Source of the DNA: UBA2357 sp041678045
GTDB taxonomy: Bacteria > Pseudomonadota > Gammaproteobacteria > Burkholderiales > Rhodocyclaceae
Direction: 5' to 3'
Assembly (NCBI GenBank): GCA_041678045.1
Contig: JBAYOV010000011.1
Coordinates: forward strand, 1-64,000
DNA length: 64,000 nt
Below are positions 7,474 to 17,215 of the stretch, piece after piece (position 1 is the first letter of the stretch; each line of letters starts with the position of its first letter). The translations under genes were made by a program, and so were the position numbers. A model generated the notes under the pieces. That model was not told the origin of the DNA. It did no database searches and was given only the letters and a program-made list of their open reading frames with translations.

Positions 7474-10140
7474 ATGAAAGTCAATCGTCGCGATTTCCTC
7501 AAGTCCACGGCCGCCATCGCGGTCGCAAGCGGTGGCCTCCGTATCTTTGGTGTGAATGAGGCGTTCGGTGCCGACACGGTGTTGATTCCGCATGCCTCGC
7601 ATTACGGCCCCTTCATGGCTGTGGTGAAAAATGGCGTGCTTGTCGGCGTGCAGCCGCGCAAGGAATACGACGCGATGCCGACCCAGATGCTGATCGACGG
7701 CATCCTGAGCCGCACCTATCACCCCACCCGGGTGCAGGGGCCGATGGTGCGTCGCTCCTACCTTGCCAACCCGCGCGGCGACACCAAGCCGCATCTGCGG
7801 GGGCAGGAGCCCTTTGTGCCGGTGAGCTGGGACGAGGCGCTCGCGCTGGTGGCCGACGCGACCCTGCGCACCATCGAGGAACACGGCAACGATGCGGTGT
7901 TCAGCTCGTCCTACGGTGGCTGGTCGCATGCCGGCGTGCTGCGCCCGCAGGTGCTGCAGGGGCGCCTGTTCGGACTCATCGGCGGCCACAGCGTGACCAC
8001 CGGCGATTACTCCGGTGGGGCCTCGCAGGTCAGCCTGCCGCACATCATCGGCGACATGGAGGTGTATTCGCCGCAAACCGCCTGGGAGGTCGTGCGCCAG
8101 CACACCGAGGTGTTCGTGCTGGTCGGTTGCGACCCCTGGAAAAACAACCGGATCGAATACACCGTGGCCGACCACCAGATGTATCCGCGCTGGCAGGCGA
8201 TCCGCGATGCTGGCGTGAAGTTCATCGCCATTGATCCGCAGCGCACCACCACCGCCGAGGCGATGAACGCCGACTGGGTGAAGATCGTCCCCAATACCGA
8301 CACCGCGCTGTTTCTCGCGATGTGCTGGCATGTGTACACCACCGGCAAGTACGACAAGGCCTATCTGGACAAATACACCGTCGGCTTCGACCGCTTCCTG
8401 CCCTATCTGCTCGGCCAGGATGCCGACGGCACACCGCCCAAGACGCCCGAATGGGCGGCCGCGATCACCGGCATCCCTGCCGCGAAGATCGTCGAACTGG
8501 CCGATCTCTTCGCCAGCAAGCGCACCCAGTTCGCCGGTGCCTGGTCGCTGCAGCGCGCCCACCACGGCGAGATGAGCCACTGGGCGATCATCGCCTTCGC
8601 CGCGATGACCGGCAAGATCGGCAAGCCGGGGCAGGGTGTCGGTTTCAGCTGGCACTACGGCGGTGGCGGCATGCCGGTGTCGGGCAAGCGTGGCGCGGTC
8701 GGCATCTCGCAGGGACGCAACCCGGCCAAGGGCCGCTGCCCTGCATCGCGCATCTCCGAGATGCTGCTCAACCCCGGCAAGTCCTACACCCGAGACGGCG
8801 CGACGATGACCTTCCCGGATGTGCACATGATCTACAACGCTGGCAACAACTTCGTGCATCACCAGCAGAACACCAACGAACTCATCGATGCGATGGCGAA
8901 GAAGGTGCACACCGTGGTGAACCAGGACCCGTGGTGGTGCGCATCGTCCCGCTACGCCGACATCGTGCTGGCCGCGACCACCACGCTGGAGCGCGACGAC
9001 ATCAGCTCGGGCGGTACCTACAGCAATGACAAGATCTGGGCGATGCGTCAGGTCATCCAGCCTTACGGCGACAGTCTCGACGATTTCGAGATATTCCGCC
9101 GCCTCGCCGGCCTGCTCGGGGTCGAGTATGGTTTCACCGAGGGGCTGACGGTGATGGACATCGTGAAGAACAGCTATGCCAACACCGACGCCACAATCCC
9201 CTTCGAAACCTTCTGGGAAACCGGCGTGGCCGAAATGGAAGTGCCGACCCCCGCACGGCAGTGGGTGCGCCACGGCGACTTCCACACCGACCCCGAGAAA
9301 CACCCGCTGCATACCGAATCGGGCAAGATCGAGTTGTTCTGCAAGGCTTTCGAGCGTTTTGGCACCCAGGAATGCCCACCGATCCCGAAGTATCTCGAAC
9401 CGGTGGAGTTCCTCGGCAACGCCAAGCCGGGACAGGTGCATGTGGTCAGTCCGCACCCCTTCATGCGCGTGCATTCGCAGATGGCGAATGCCTCGGTGGC
9501 CGACGAGCTCAACATCCAGGGGCGCGAGTTCGCCTTTGTGAATAGCGAGGATGCACGCGAGCGCGGCGTCAAGGACGGCGACCTGATCGAGGTCCATAAC
9601 GAGCGCGGTGCGATCATCGTCGGCGCGCGGGTTACCGACAACATCATGAAGGGCGTGATCAGCATCTACGAGGGCGCCTGGCTGTCGAAGGACAGCAAGG
9701 GACGCTGCAACAGCGGGGCGGTCAACATGCTCACCACCAGTGTGGCCGCGAGCGACCTGAGCCAGGCGACCAGCGCCAACACCTGCCTTGCTTCGTTCCG
9801 CAAATGCACCGATGCGGAAGGGCCGAACCGCGCCTACGAGCCGCCCCCGGTGGAGACGGTCGAGCATGCCGCGCTCGATGTGGCTGCGCTGAAGCTGGTG
9901 GAACGTGCGTATGAGGCCAGGACGGCCGCCACGGCAGGCATGACCCCGGGTGAGCGGTTGTTCTACAACAACTGCACCGTGTGCCATGTGCCGCGCGACC
10001 CGGAGCAATTCACGATGAAGCAGTGGCACGGCATCACCGAGAGCATGTTCCCGCGCACCGGGCTGACGGCAGAGGAACGCTCGCTGGTGCTCGAATTCCT
10101 CGAGAAAAACGCCAAGGATGCCGTGAAAACCGCGCTCTGA
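7474..10140 (+). CDS. torA: TorA-type TMAO/DMSO reductase with fused C-terminal c-type haem domain
   Basis: 888 aa; ATG preceded by AGGAGAG. A Tat signal (NRRDFLKSTAAIAVASGG) directs export of a folded molybdoprotein to the periplasm. The catalytic part (about residues 30-790) aligns through its length with TorA/BisC-type reductases: TGDYSGGASQ carries the serine Mo ligand, GGISQGR-like and NNFVHHQQNTN segments match substrate/cofactor regions, and TASGKIE-like (TESGKIELF) is conserved. The last ~70 residues add a haem motif CTVCH and EQFTMKQWHGITESMF, which resembles the C-terminal monohaem domain of the pentahaem cytochrome TorC. E. coli TorA (848 aa) lacks this part. No torC or torD lies beside it. 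The enzyme reduces TMAO, DMSO or a related S/N-oxide. Confidence 0.85.
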   Translation: MKVNRRDFLKSTAAIAVASGGLRIFGVNEAFGADTVLIPHASHYGPFMAVVKNGVLVGVQPRKEYDAMPTQMLIDGILSRTYHPTRVQGPMVRRSYLANPRGDTKPHLRGQEPFVPVSWDEALALVADATLRTIEEHGNDAVFSSSYGGWSHAGVLRPQVLQGRLFGLIGGHSVTTGDYSGGASQVSLPHIIGDMEVYSPQTAWEVVRQHTEVFVLVGCDPWKNNRIEYTVADHQMYPRWQAIRDAGVKFIAIDPQRTTTAEAMNADWVKIVPNTDTALFLAMCWHVYTTGKYDKAYLDKYTVGFDRFLPYLLGQDADGTPPKTPEWAAAITGIPAAKIVELADLFASKRTQFAGAWSLQRAHHGEMSHWAIIAFAAMTGKIGKPGQGVGFSWHYGGGGMPVSGKRGAVGISQGRNPAKGRCPASRISEMLLNPGKSYTRDGATMTFPDVHMIYNAGNNFVHHQQNTNELIDAMAKKVHTVVNQDPWWCASSRYADIVLAATTTLERDDISSGGTYSNDKIWAMRQVIQPYGDSLDDFEIFRRLAGLLGVEYGFTEGLTVMDIVKNSYANTDATIPFETFWETGVAEMEVPTPARQWVRHGDFHTDPEKHPLHTESGKIELFCKAFERFGTQECPPIPKYLEPVEFLGNAKPGQVHVVSPHPFMRVHSQMANASVADELNIQGREFAFVNSEDARERGVKDGDLIEVHNERGAIIVGARVTDNIMKGVISIYEGAWLSKDSKGRCNSGAVNMLTTSVAASDLSQATSANTCLASFRKCTDAEGPNRAYEPPPVETVEHAALDVAALKLVERAYEARTAATAGMTPGERLFYNNCTVCHVPRDPEQFTMKQWHGITESMFPRTGLTAEERSLVLEFLEKNAKDAVKTAL

Positions 10141-10143
10141 CGC

Positions 10144-10785
10144 TCAGTTCCGGTCGGACGGCTTCATCTTCGCGCCGGCGCGGTCTCCCTGCGGAGCCTG
10201 CGCCGGCTTCACGTCGTAGACCGGTGCAAAACCGGCGGGGGCCATCATCCAGTCTGCCGGGTAGTGGATCAGCGTGGCCGGTTCGATCAGTTCCACGCTG
10301 GGGCCGATGTGCGCTTCGACCGGCTGGCCTTCCAGCACGCGCACCGCCTGTTGCAGGGCGATGCGCCCCTGCAGCACCGGAAAGTCGGTCACTGAAGCCA
10401 GAATCCGGCCGCGCGCCAGCGCGCCATACACGCCGGGCGTGATGTAGCTGGCGACGATGCCGGTGTCCGCCTCGCGTCCCCGCCGGCGCAGCTCAGCCAC
10501 GGCGACCTCGGCCATCGGTGCATTGCCGACCAGATAATCGAGCGCAGGAGAGGCGTCCAGCGCGTCTTCCACCAGCTGGCGCTGCACCGAGCGCCCGGTG
10601 TCGCCCCAGTGTACGGTGGCAATGTGCACCGCGCTGTCCTGCAGCGCTGCGCGAAAGCCCCGGTCGATGAAGCCGACCCAGCCTGCCTCCAGCGGTCCCG
10701 GAAACCAGGCGATGTGCACCGTCCGGGTGCCTGCCTTTCGGCCAGACAGCACTTCGCTGCCCAGCTTGCCCTGCTGTCGCGCCGT
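10144..10785 (-). pseudogene. torT: Truncated torT (periplasmic TMAO sensor), 5' half missing
   Basis: About 210 residues of the C-terminal half of TorT are present: QGKLGSEVLSGRKAGTRTVHIAWFPGP, then DYLVGNAPMAEVAVAELRR, SYITPGVYGALARG and VLQGRIALQQAVRVL. They correspond to roughly residues 150-340 of the E. coli protein. Before about 10785 (reading the minus strand) homology stops abruptly and the DNA becomes the antisense of torS. The signal peptide and first lobe are absent, so this cannot be an exported binding protein. TorT normally delivers TMAO to TorS. The frame remains open into the torS antisense, but that extension has no TorT similarity. A sequencing or assembly misjoin is an alternative cause. 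Confidence 0.75.
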
Positions 10786-10806
10786 CTGCGCGACATTCCG
10801 GACCCG

Positions 10807-13008
10807 ATGAGCCGTGCCCAGGCCCGACAGCTGCAGCTGGCCGTGACTCGGGCGCTCACCCCGGAGGGGGGCTTTGCGCTGCGCGCGCGCGAACTCGCAC
10901 TCGCCCGGCACAGCGTGGCCCTGGAGCGACGCGTCGGAGAACTCACCACCGAACTCGATGCGCTGGCCGGCGAACTCATCCACCGTGGCGGCCGCATGCT
11001 GGCATCCGCCAGCCTGGCCGCCGAGCGCAGCGCCACGCCGGGCTTCATTGCCTTCGGCATTCTCAGCGCTGCGCTGCTGTTGGTTACCGGGGTGGTCATC
11101 GTGCACATCATTCGCCGGCAGACACTGGGCCGTCTGCTCGCGCTGGAGCAGGCCACACTTGCGCTGGCTGGCGGGCAGCGCGATGTGCATATCGATACGC
11201 AGGGTGACGATGAACTGGCCGCGCTGTCGCGGGCCCTGGAGCGCTTCCGTCAGGATGCGATCGAGCGCGACCGCCTGGCCGACACGCTGCGCCACGAGCG
11301 CGAAAACCTGGAGGGGGAGGTCACCCGCCGCACGGCCGATCTGCGCGAGGCCAATGCCGCGCTGGCGCATGAGATGCAGGAACACGATGCGGCACGCAGC
11401 CGTGCGGAACACGCCGACCGGGCCAAGACCACCTTTCTCGGTACCCTGAGCCATGAGCTGCGCACGCCGATCTCCGGCATGCTCGGGCTGCTTGAGCTGC
11501 TGCAGCCGACGCTGGTCACCCCAACCCAGCAGCACCAGCTCGCGCAGATCCGTGCGGCCGCCACGTTGCTGCTCGAACTGCTGGAAGACATGCTCGACTT
11601 TGCGCGTATCGAGGCGGGGAGGGTGCATGTTGACCGTGCGCCCTTCAGGCTCCGGCAGGCGGTGGATGATGTTTTCGCGGTGCAGGGTGCGCGTGCGGCC
11701 GGCCGTGGGCTGGCCCTGGTGTCGGACATCGCCCCGGCGATTCCCGAACAGCTGGTCGGCGACCGGCCCAAGCTCAGCCAGATTCTGCTGAACCTCATCG
11801 GCAATGCGATCAAGTTCAGCGACGAGGGGGTGGTGCAGTTGCGCATCGTGCCGCTCGACCGGCCGACGCATCTGCGCTTTTCGGTCATCGATCATGGTAT
11901 CGGGATTGCCCCGGAGCAACAGGCGGAAGTGTTCGAACCCTTTGTGCAGGTACGCGATCAGGGGCGTCACCATGCCGGTACCGGGCTGGGGCTGGCCGTG
12001 TGCAAGCGGCTGGTGCAGGCGCTGGGCGGTCGCATCGAACTGGACAGCACGCCCGGGGCGGGCACCACGGTGCGTTTCGATCTGGCGTTCGAAACCGCGC
12101 CGGCCGACACGGTGTCCGCAGCGTTGCCCGTCGCTGGGCCGACTGCCGAAGGGGCCGGGGAGGCAGAGGCGGGGAGCGTTCTCCCGTCGCCCGGGCATCC
12201 TGTGCTCGTGGTCGAGGACGATCCGGTCAACCGTCTGGTGACCGAGCGCTTCCTCGAACTGCTCGGCCAGCGGCCACTGAGCGCCGACAGCGTCGGGGCG
12301 GCCTTGCAGCGCGTGCGCGAGACCGAGGTGGCGCTGGCGCTGGTGGATATGAACCTGCCCGACGGCGATGGCCTGACCCTGCTGTCCAGGTTGCGCACGC
12401 TGCCTTCATTTGGCACCAAACCGGCGGTACTGGTGTCGGCCCATGTGCCACGGCAGGCGGTGCAGACCGTGCTCGATGCCGGCTTCGATGCTGTGCTGCA
12501 AAAGCCGCTCACCCGCGCCCGGCTCGGCGCGGTGCTGGCCGGGTTGCTGCCCAAGACTACGCCCTCCACGCCCTCCGGGGCACCGGGGCATCCGCTTCAG
12601 GCGCAGCACGCGCGGGCGGAGGGCAGGGCGGATGTGCAACAGCCAGCCCCCCGGGTGGATGCCGCCTTTTTGAGCGCCGAGCGTGACATGCTCGGCAGCA
12701 CGACCCTCGACCGGATCGTGGCCGTGTTCGAACAGCAGGGCGAAGCCCTGATGGCATCCCTGAGTCGTTCGGCGGCGGCCGCAGATGCACAGACGTGTCG
12801 CCGGCTGGCGCACAAGCTGCGTGGGTCGGCGGCCAATCTCGGCCTGTCGAAGCTCTCGCTACACGCTGCAGGGCTGGAACACCGCCTCGGCGCCCCGTCG
12901 CAGGGGGGCGCCCTGCAGCCGGAGGTCGAGGCGCTGGTCGCAGAATACCGGCACAGCCTGCAGGCCTTGCGCGATTTCCTGGGGGCGGCCGACGATGGCC
13001 GGACCTGA
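10807..13008 (+). CDS. torS: TorS hybrid histidine kinase, truncated at the N-terminus
   Basis: Recognisable TorS similarity begins near 10750-10790 (QLALLSRRLRDIPDP) in the middle of the periplasmic sensor. The listed start is the first ATG inside it; membrane helix 1 and about 230 residues of sensor are missing. What remains is half the sensor helical bundle, a membrane helix (about 11041-11110), HAMP, the H-box SHELRTPISG (His codon 11452), N-box NLIGNAIKFSDEG, G-box GTGLGLAV, a receiver domain with DMNLPDGDG (Asp codon 12346) and an HPt domain with AHKLRGSAANLG (His codon 12811). Intact TorS phosphorylates TorR when TorT binds TMAO. Without its first helix the kinase is unlikely to insert or signal normally. 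Confidence 0.8.
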   Translation: MSRAQARQLQLAVTRALTPEGGFALRARELALARHSVALERRVGELTTELDALAGELIHRGGRMLASASLAAERSATPGFIAFGILSAALLLVTGVVIVHIIRRQTLGRLLALEQATLALAGGQRDVHIDTQGDDELAALSRALERFRQDAIERDRLADTLRHERENLEGEVTRRTADLREANAALAHEMQEHDAARSRAEHADRAKTTFLGTLSHELRTPISGMLGLLELLQPTLVTPTQQHQLAQIRAAATLLLELLEDMLDFARIEAGRVHVDRAPFRLRQAVDDVFAVQGARAAGRGLALVSDIAPAIPEQLVGDRPKLSQILLNLIGNAIKFSDEGVVQLRIVPLDRPTHLRFSVIDHGIGIAPEQQAEVFEPFVQVRDQGRHHAGTGLGLAVCKRLVQALGGRIELDSTPGAGTTVRFDLAFETAPADTVSAALPVAGPTAEGAGEAEAGSVLPSPGHPVLVVEDDPVNRLVTERFLELLGQRPLSADSVGAALQRVRETEVALALVDMNLPDGDGLTLLSRLRTLPSFGTKPAVLVSAHVPRQAVQTVLDAGFDAVLQKPLTRARLGAVLAGLLPKTTPSTPSGAPGHPLQAQHARAEGRADVQQPAPRVDAAFLSAERDMLGSTTLDRIVAVFEQQGEALMASLSRSAAAADAQTCRRLAHKLRGSAANLGLSKLSLHAAGLEHRLGAPSQGGALQPEVEALVAEYRHSLQALRDFLGAADDGRT

Positions 13009-13013
13009 CCGGT

Positions 13014-13745
13014 TCAGGCCCGAACCCTGACCGGATCGACCGCCAGCCGATAGCCCTCGCCGCGTACCGTGCCGATCAGCGATTCCGTCCGTGTTTCAAG
13101 GTCGATCTTGGTGCGCAGGCGACGGATCAGCACATCGACGGTGCGGTCGTTCGGGTCCCACTCCCGACCACTCACTGCCAGCGACAGGCGGTCCCGGCTG
13201 ATGCTCTCGCCCGCATGGCGCACCAGCAGCGACAGCACTTCGAACTCGCCCCGGGTCAGCGCCACTTCCCGTCCGTCGGCATCGAGCAGGCGCCGCTTCG
13301 GCAGGTTCAGCGTCCAGCCTGCAAAGCAGAACGCTTCATCTGCTTGCGGGCGCTTGTCCAGCGTGCGCCGCAGCAGGCTCTTCACCCGTGCGAGCAGTTC
13401 GCGCGGGTTGAAGGGCTTGGTCACATAGTCGTCCGCACCGACCTCCAGTCCGACCACCTTGTCGACATCGTCGCTGCGGCTGGTCACGAGAATGATGCCG
13501 ATGGCCGGATCGCGCGCCCGCAGGTCACGCGCAAGCGACAGACCGTCCCGGCCTGGCAGGTTGATGTCGAGCAACACCACATCGACCCGCTCTCCCGCCA
13601 CGCGCTGCCACAGCCACTCGCCATCGTCCGCCGTCAGCGTCCGGTAGCCCTCCTGCGCGAAGTACGCGCTCAGGCGGGTCTGTGTGACCAGATCGTCATC
13701 GACGATCAACAGGGTGGGGCGGCCAGCGTCCTGGGTGTCCTGCAT
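13014..13745 (-). CDS. torR: Response regulator TorR (OmpR family)
   Basis: 243 aa, full length. The receiver has LLIVDDD, phospho-acceptor Asp in VVLLDINLPGRDG, T/S in LVTSRSDD and K in YVTKPFNPREL; the DNA-binding domain has LTRGEFEVLSLLVRHAGESISRDRL and RTVDVLIRRLRTKI. The sequence VGLEVGADDYVTKPF and the extended winged-helix region are typical of TorR. It is convergent with torS (5 bp between stops). It should control torA through sites in 7311-7402, but its kinase partner is broken in this sequence, so torA may be uninducible or driven by cross-talk. Confidence 0.85.
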   Translation of the reverse strand: MQDTQDAGRPTLLIVDDDLVTQTRLSAYFAQEGYRTLTADDGEWLWQRVAGERVDVVLLDINLPGRDGLSLARDLRARDPAIGIILVTSRSDDVDKVVGLEVGADDYVTKPFNPRELLARVKSLLRRTLDKRPQADEAFCFAGWTLNLPKRRLLDADGREVALTRGEFEVLSLLVRHAGESISRDRLSLAVSGREWDPNDRTVDVLIRRLRTKIDLETRTESLIGTVRGEGYRLAVDPVRVRA

Positions 13746-13789
13746 GTTCAGCTCACGAAATCGGTCGTGTCTGGATTGTCGTGGATTTA

Positions 13790-14036
13790 ACGGGAGCTTG
13801 CACCTACGTGAGCAGACCGAACGCCAGGCCCGAGCGCGCGCCGTGCTGGATGGCGTGTTTGCGAGTCTGGGCAGTTTTGGGGATTCGCTCGGAGGGGCGC
13901 GAGTCCTTTCTTGGGCTTGCCACCACGCAGATTGCCGTGCTGGTGGCGAGCATTCAGGAAGAAACGTGGGCGGCCTGTGAAGTCATGCGGATGCTGGCCG
14001 AGTTGGTGGGCAGCGACCGGTGTCTGCATGCCGTCC
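13790..14036 (+). pseudogene. Possible frameshifted remnant of a methyl-accepting chemotaxis protein
   Basis: The 290 bp between torR and cusA have no intact gene. On the plus strand one frame reads ERQARARAVLDGVFASLGSFGDSLGG and a second frame, offset near 13895, continues ESFLGLATTQ and IQEETWAA. Joined by a small indel this resembles the start of an MCP signalling domain (FASL-SFG-SL, SF-LATT, EE-AA) as seen in betaproteobacterial receptors. The rest of such a gene is absent. This is pattern recognition only and could be fortuitous. Confidence 0.28.
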
Positions 14037-17000
14037 TCAACAGGGCGCAGCCCGTGAGCACTCAGCGGATTGCGCACCCCGAATGCCCCAGGACTTGACC
14101 ACTGCGTAGATCGCCGGGATCACGATCAGCGTCAGGATGGTCGAGGACACCATGCCGCCGACCATCGGCGCGGCGATGCGGCGCATCACCTCGGAGCCGG
14201 TGCCGGTGCTCCACATGATCGGCAGCAGGCCGGCGATGACGGTGAGGGTGGTCATCATCTTGGGGCGTACCCGCTCGACCGCGCCTTCCATCACTGCGCG
14301 GTAGAGATCGGCCACGCCGGGGTGGCGCCCTTCCTGCGCGCAGCGGGTTTGCGCATCGCGCCAGGCGTGATCCAGATAGATCAGCATGATCACCCCGGTT
14401 TCCGCTGCGACCCCGGCCAGCGCGATGAAGCCGACTGCGACCGCGACGCTCATGTTGTAGCCCAGCCACCACATCAGCCAGATGCCACCGATCAGCGCGA
14501 AGGGCACGGTGCTCATCACGATCAGGGTTTCGGTCATGCGCCGGAAGTTGAGGTAGAGCAGCACGAAGATCAGCGCCAGCGTCAGCGGGACCACGACCTT
14601 GAGCTTCTCCTTGGCACGCTCCATGTACTCGAACTGGCCGCTCCAGGCGGCGTAGGTGCCGGGCGGGAAGCTCACCTGCTCGGCCACCGCCTGCTGCGCC
14701 CGGCGCACGAAGGCGCCGAGATCGGATTCGCGGGTGTCGACATAGATGTAGCCGACCAGCATCGCGTTCTCGGTGCGGATGGCCGGCGCGCCGTTGCGGA
14801 TGCTCACCTCGGCCACCTGACCGAGCGGCACCATGCCGCTGGCGGTGGGCAGAAACACCTCGCGTGCGATACGCTCCGGATCGCTACGCAGGCCGCGCGG
14901 GTAGCGCACCGTCACGCCGTAGCGCTCCAGCCCCATCACCATGGTGGTGACCTGTTCGCCGCCGAGCGCGGTGGCCACCACCTGCTGCAAGGCGTCGACC
15001 GTGAGTCCGTAGCGGGCGAGCTGGTCGCGGCGCGGCTCGATGTCGAGGTACAGACCGCCGGTGACCCGCTCGGCGTAGGCGCTGGTGGTGCCGGGCACCG
15101 ACTTCACTGCGGCTTCGACCTCGCGCGCAACCCGCTCGATATCCTCCAGGCTGCGCCCGAACACCTTCACTCCGATGGGTGTGCGGATGCCGGTCGACAG
15201 CATGTCGATGCGTGCCTTGATCGGCATGGTCCACGAGTTGGCCAGACCCGGAAAGCGCAGTGCGGCATCCATCTCGGCGATCAGCGAATCCATCGTCACC
15301 CCCGGCCGCCACTCGGATTCCGGCTTGAGGTTGATGACCGTCTCGAACATCTCGATCGGCGCAGGATCGGTCGCCGATTCGGCCCGACCGGCCTTGCCGT
15401 ATACCGACTCCACCTCGGGGAAGGTCTTGATGATGCGGTTGGTGGTGGCGAGCAGCCGCCCGGCCTCGGTTACCGACATGCCGGGAATCGAGGCCGGCAT
15501 GTAGAACAGCGTGCCCTCGTTGAGCGTCGGCATGAACTCCGAGCCGAGCTGGCGCGCCGGATAGATCGTCGCCGCCATCGCGGCGAGCGCGAGTACGATG
15601 GTGATCCACTTGAAGCGCAACACGCCGCTGATCATCGGCCGATAGCTCCAGATCAGGAAGCGGTTCACCGGGTTCTTCGCCTCGGGCAGGATGCGCCCGC
15701 GCACGAAGAACAGCATCAGCACCGGGATCAGTGTCAGCGACAGGAACGCGGCGCCGGCCATGGCGAAGGTCTTGGTATAGGCCAGCGGCGAGAACAGCCG
15801 CCCCTCCTGGCCCTCCAGCGCGAACACCGGCAGGAAGGAGACGGTGATGATGAGCAGCGAGAAGAACAGCGCCGGCCCGACCTCCTTGCAGGCGTCGATG
15901 ATCACCCGTGCGCGTGCCCTGGCGTACTCGGTTGGACTGAGCTTGTCGGCGTTCGCATCGAAGCGCTCCAGCCGCTTGTGCGCGTTCTCGATCATCACGA
16001 TGGCGGCATCGACCATCGCCCCGATCGCGATCGCGATGCCGCCCAGGCTCATGAGGTTGGAGCCGATGCCGAGCGCGTTCATCGCGATGAACGCGAACAG
16101 GATACCCAGCGGCAGCGTAACGATGGCCACCAGCGCGCTGCGCACATGGAGCAGGAACACGATGCACACCAGGGCGACGATCAGGCTCTCCTCGAGCAGC
16201 GTCCATTTGAGGTTGTCGATGGCGCGCTGGATCAGCTCCGAGCGGTCGTAGACCGGCACGATCTCGACGCCGGCGGGCAGGCCCGGGCTGATCTCGGCGA
16301 TCTTGTCCTTGACGTTGGCGATCACGTCGAGCGCGTTCTCGCCGAAGCGGGCCATGACGATGCCGGAGGCGACTTCGCCTTCGCCGTTGAGCTCGGCGAT
16401 GCCGCGTCGTCCGGCCGGCACCAGCTCGACGCGTGCGACGTCACTCACACGCACCGGGGTACCCCGGTCGTCGCCCAGCACCAGCGCTTCGATGTCCTCG
16501 ATGCCGCGCAGGTAACCGCGACCGCGCACCATGTATTCCTTCTCGGCCAGTTCGATCACCCGGCCGCCGACATCGCGGTTGGACGCACCGATGACCCGCC
16601 CGACCTGCTCCAGCGCAATGCCGTAGCTCGCCAGCCGGTGCGGATCGACGACGACCTGAAACTCCTTGACGAAGCCGCCGATGCTGGCGACTTCCGACAC
16701 CCCGTGGGCCTGGCTCAGCTGGTAGCGTACATACCAGTCCTGCAGGCTGCGCATCTCGCCCAAATCCTGGTCCTGGCCGAGCAGCGCGTACTGGTACACC
16801 CAGCCGACGCCGGTCGCATCCGGCCCGATCTGCGGGGCCACCCCCTGCGGCAGCCGCCCGGCGGCCGAGCTGAGGTATTCCAGCACCCGCGAGCGCGCCC
16901 AGTAGATGTCGGTGCCGTCCTCGAAGATCACATACACGTAGGACGCGCCGAACATCGAGAAGCCACGCACCACCCGGGCGCCGGGCACGGACAGCATGGC

Positions 17001-17213
17001 GGTGGTGAGCGGATAGGTGACCTGGTCCTCGACCACCTGCGGCGCCTGGCCGGGGAACTCGGTGAACACGATGACCTGCACGTCGGACAGGTCCGGCAGC
17101 GCGTCGAGCGCGGTGTGCTTGATCGCGTACAGGCCGCCACCGGTCAGGAACAAGGTGGCCAGCACGACGAGGAAGACGTTGCGCCCGGACCACTCGATGA
17201 GACGGTTGAGCAT
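14037..17213 (-). CDS. cusA: Copper/silver RND efflux transporter CusA
   Basis: 1058 aa, the normal size for heavy-metal RND pumps. The protein opens MLNRLIEWSGRNVFLV, has 12 membrane helices with two large periplasmic loops, and contains TGIRTPIGVKVFG, ALPDLSDVQVI and GGQ/GEEQV-like porter segments typical of the monovalent-cation CusA/SilA branch rather than CzcA. It is a proton antiporter that takes Cu(I)/Ag(I) from the periplasm and CusF and passes it to the CusB-CusC conduit. It is last in the cusF-cusC-cusB-cusA operon, starting 2 bp after the cusB stop. Proton-relay Asp residues within the membrane part were not individually placed. Confidence 0.9.
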   Translation of the reverse strand: MLNRLIEWSGRNVFLVVLATLFLTGGGLYAIKHTALDALPDLSDVQVIVFTEFPGQAPQVVEDQVTYPLTTAMLSVPGARVVRGFSMFGASYVYVIFEDGTDIYWARSRVLEYLSSAAGRLPQGVAPQIGPDATGVGWVYQYALLGQDQDLGEMRSLQDWYVRYQLSQAHGVSEVASIGGFVKEFQVVVDPHRLASYGIALEQVGRVIGASNRDVGGRVIELAEKEYMVRGRGYLRGIEDIEALVLGDDRGTPVRVSDVARVELVPAGRRGIAELNGEGEVASGIVMARFGENALDVIANVKDKIAEISPGLPAGVEIVPVYDRSELIQRAIDNLKWTLLEESLIVALVCIVFLLHVRSALVAIVTLPLGILFAFIAMNALGIGSNLMSLGGIAIAIGAMVDAAIVMIENAHKRLERFDANADKLSPTEYARARARVIIDACKEVGPALFFSLLIITVSFLPVFALEGQEGRLFSPLAYTKTFAMAGAAFLSLTLIPVLMLFFVRGRILPEAKNPVNRFLIWSYRPMISGVLRFKWITIVLALAAMAATIYPARQLGSEFMPTLNEGTLFYMPASIPGMSVTEAGRLLATTNRIIKTFPEVESVYGKAGRAESATDPAPIEMFETVINLKPESEWRPGVTMDSLIAEMDAALRFPGLANSWTMPIKARIDMLSTGIRTPIGVKVFGRSLEDIERVAREVEAAVKSVPGTTSAYAERVTGGLYLDIEPRRDQLARYGLTVDALQQVVATALGGEQVTTMVMGLERYGVTVRYPRGLRSDPERIAREVFLPTASGMVPLGQVAEVSIRNGAPAIRTENAMLVGYIYVDTRESDLGAFVRRAQQAVAEQVSFPPGTYAAWSGQFEYMERAKEKLKVVVPLTLALIFVLLYLNFRRMTETLIVMSTVPFALIGGIWLMWWLGYNMSVAVAVGFIALAGVAAETGVIMLIYLDHAWRDAQTRCAQEGRHPGVADLYRAVMEGAVERVRPKMMTTLTVIAGLLPIMWSTGTGSEVMRRIAAPMVGGMVSSTILTLIVIPAIYAVVKSWGIRGAQSAECSRAAPC

Positions 17214-17215
17214 GC

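Noticed and set aside
7100..13745. torC or torD genes in the tor locus
   Set aside because: No pentahaem cytochrome or TorD-type chaperone frame is present; the only TorD-family protein in the window is NarJ.
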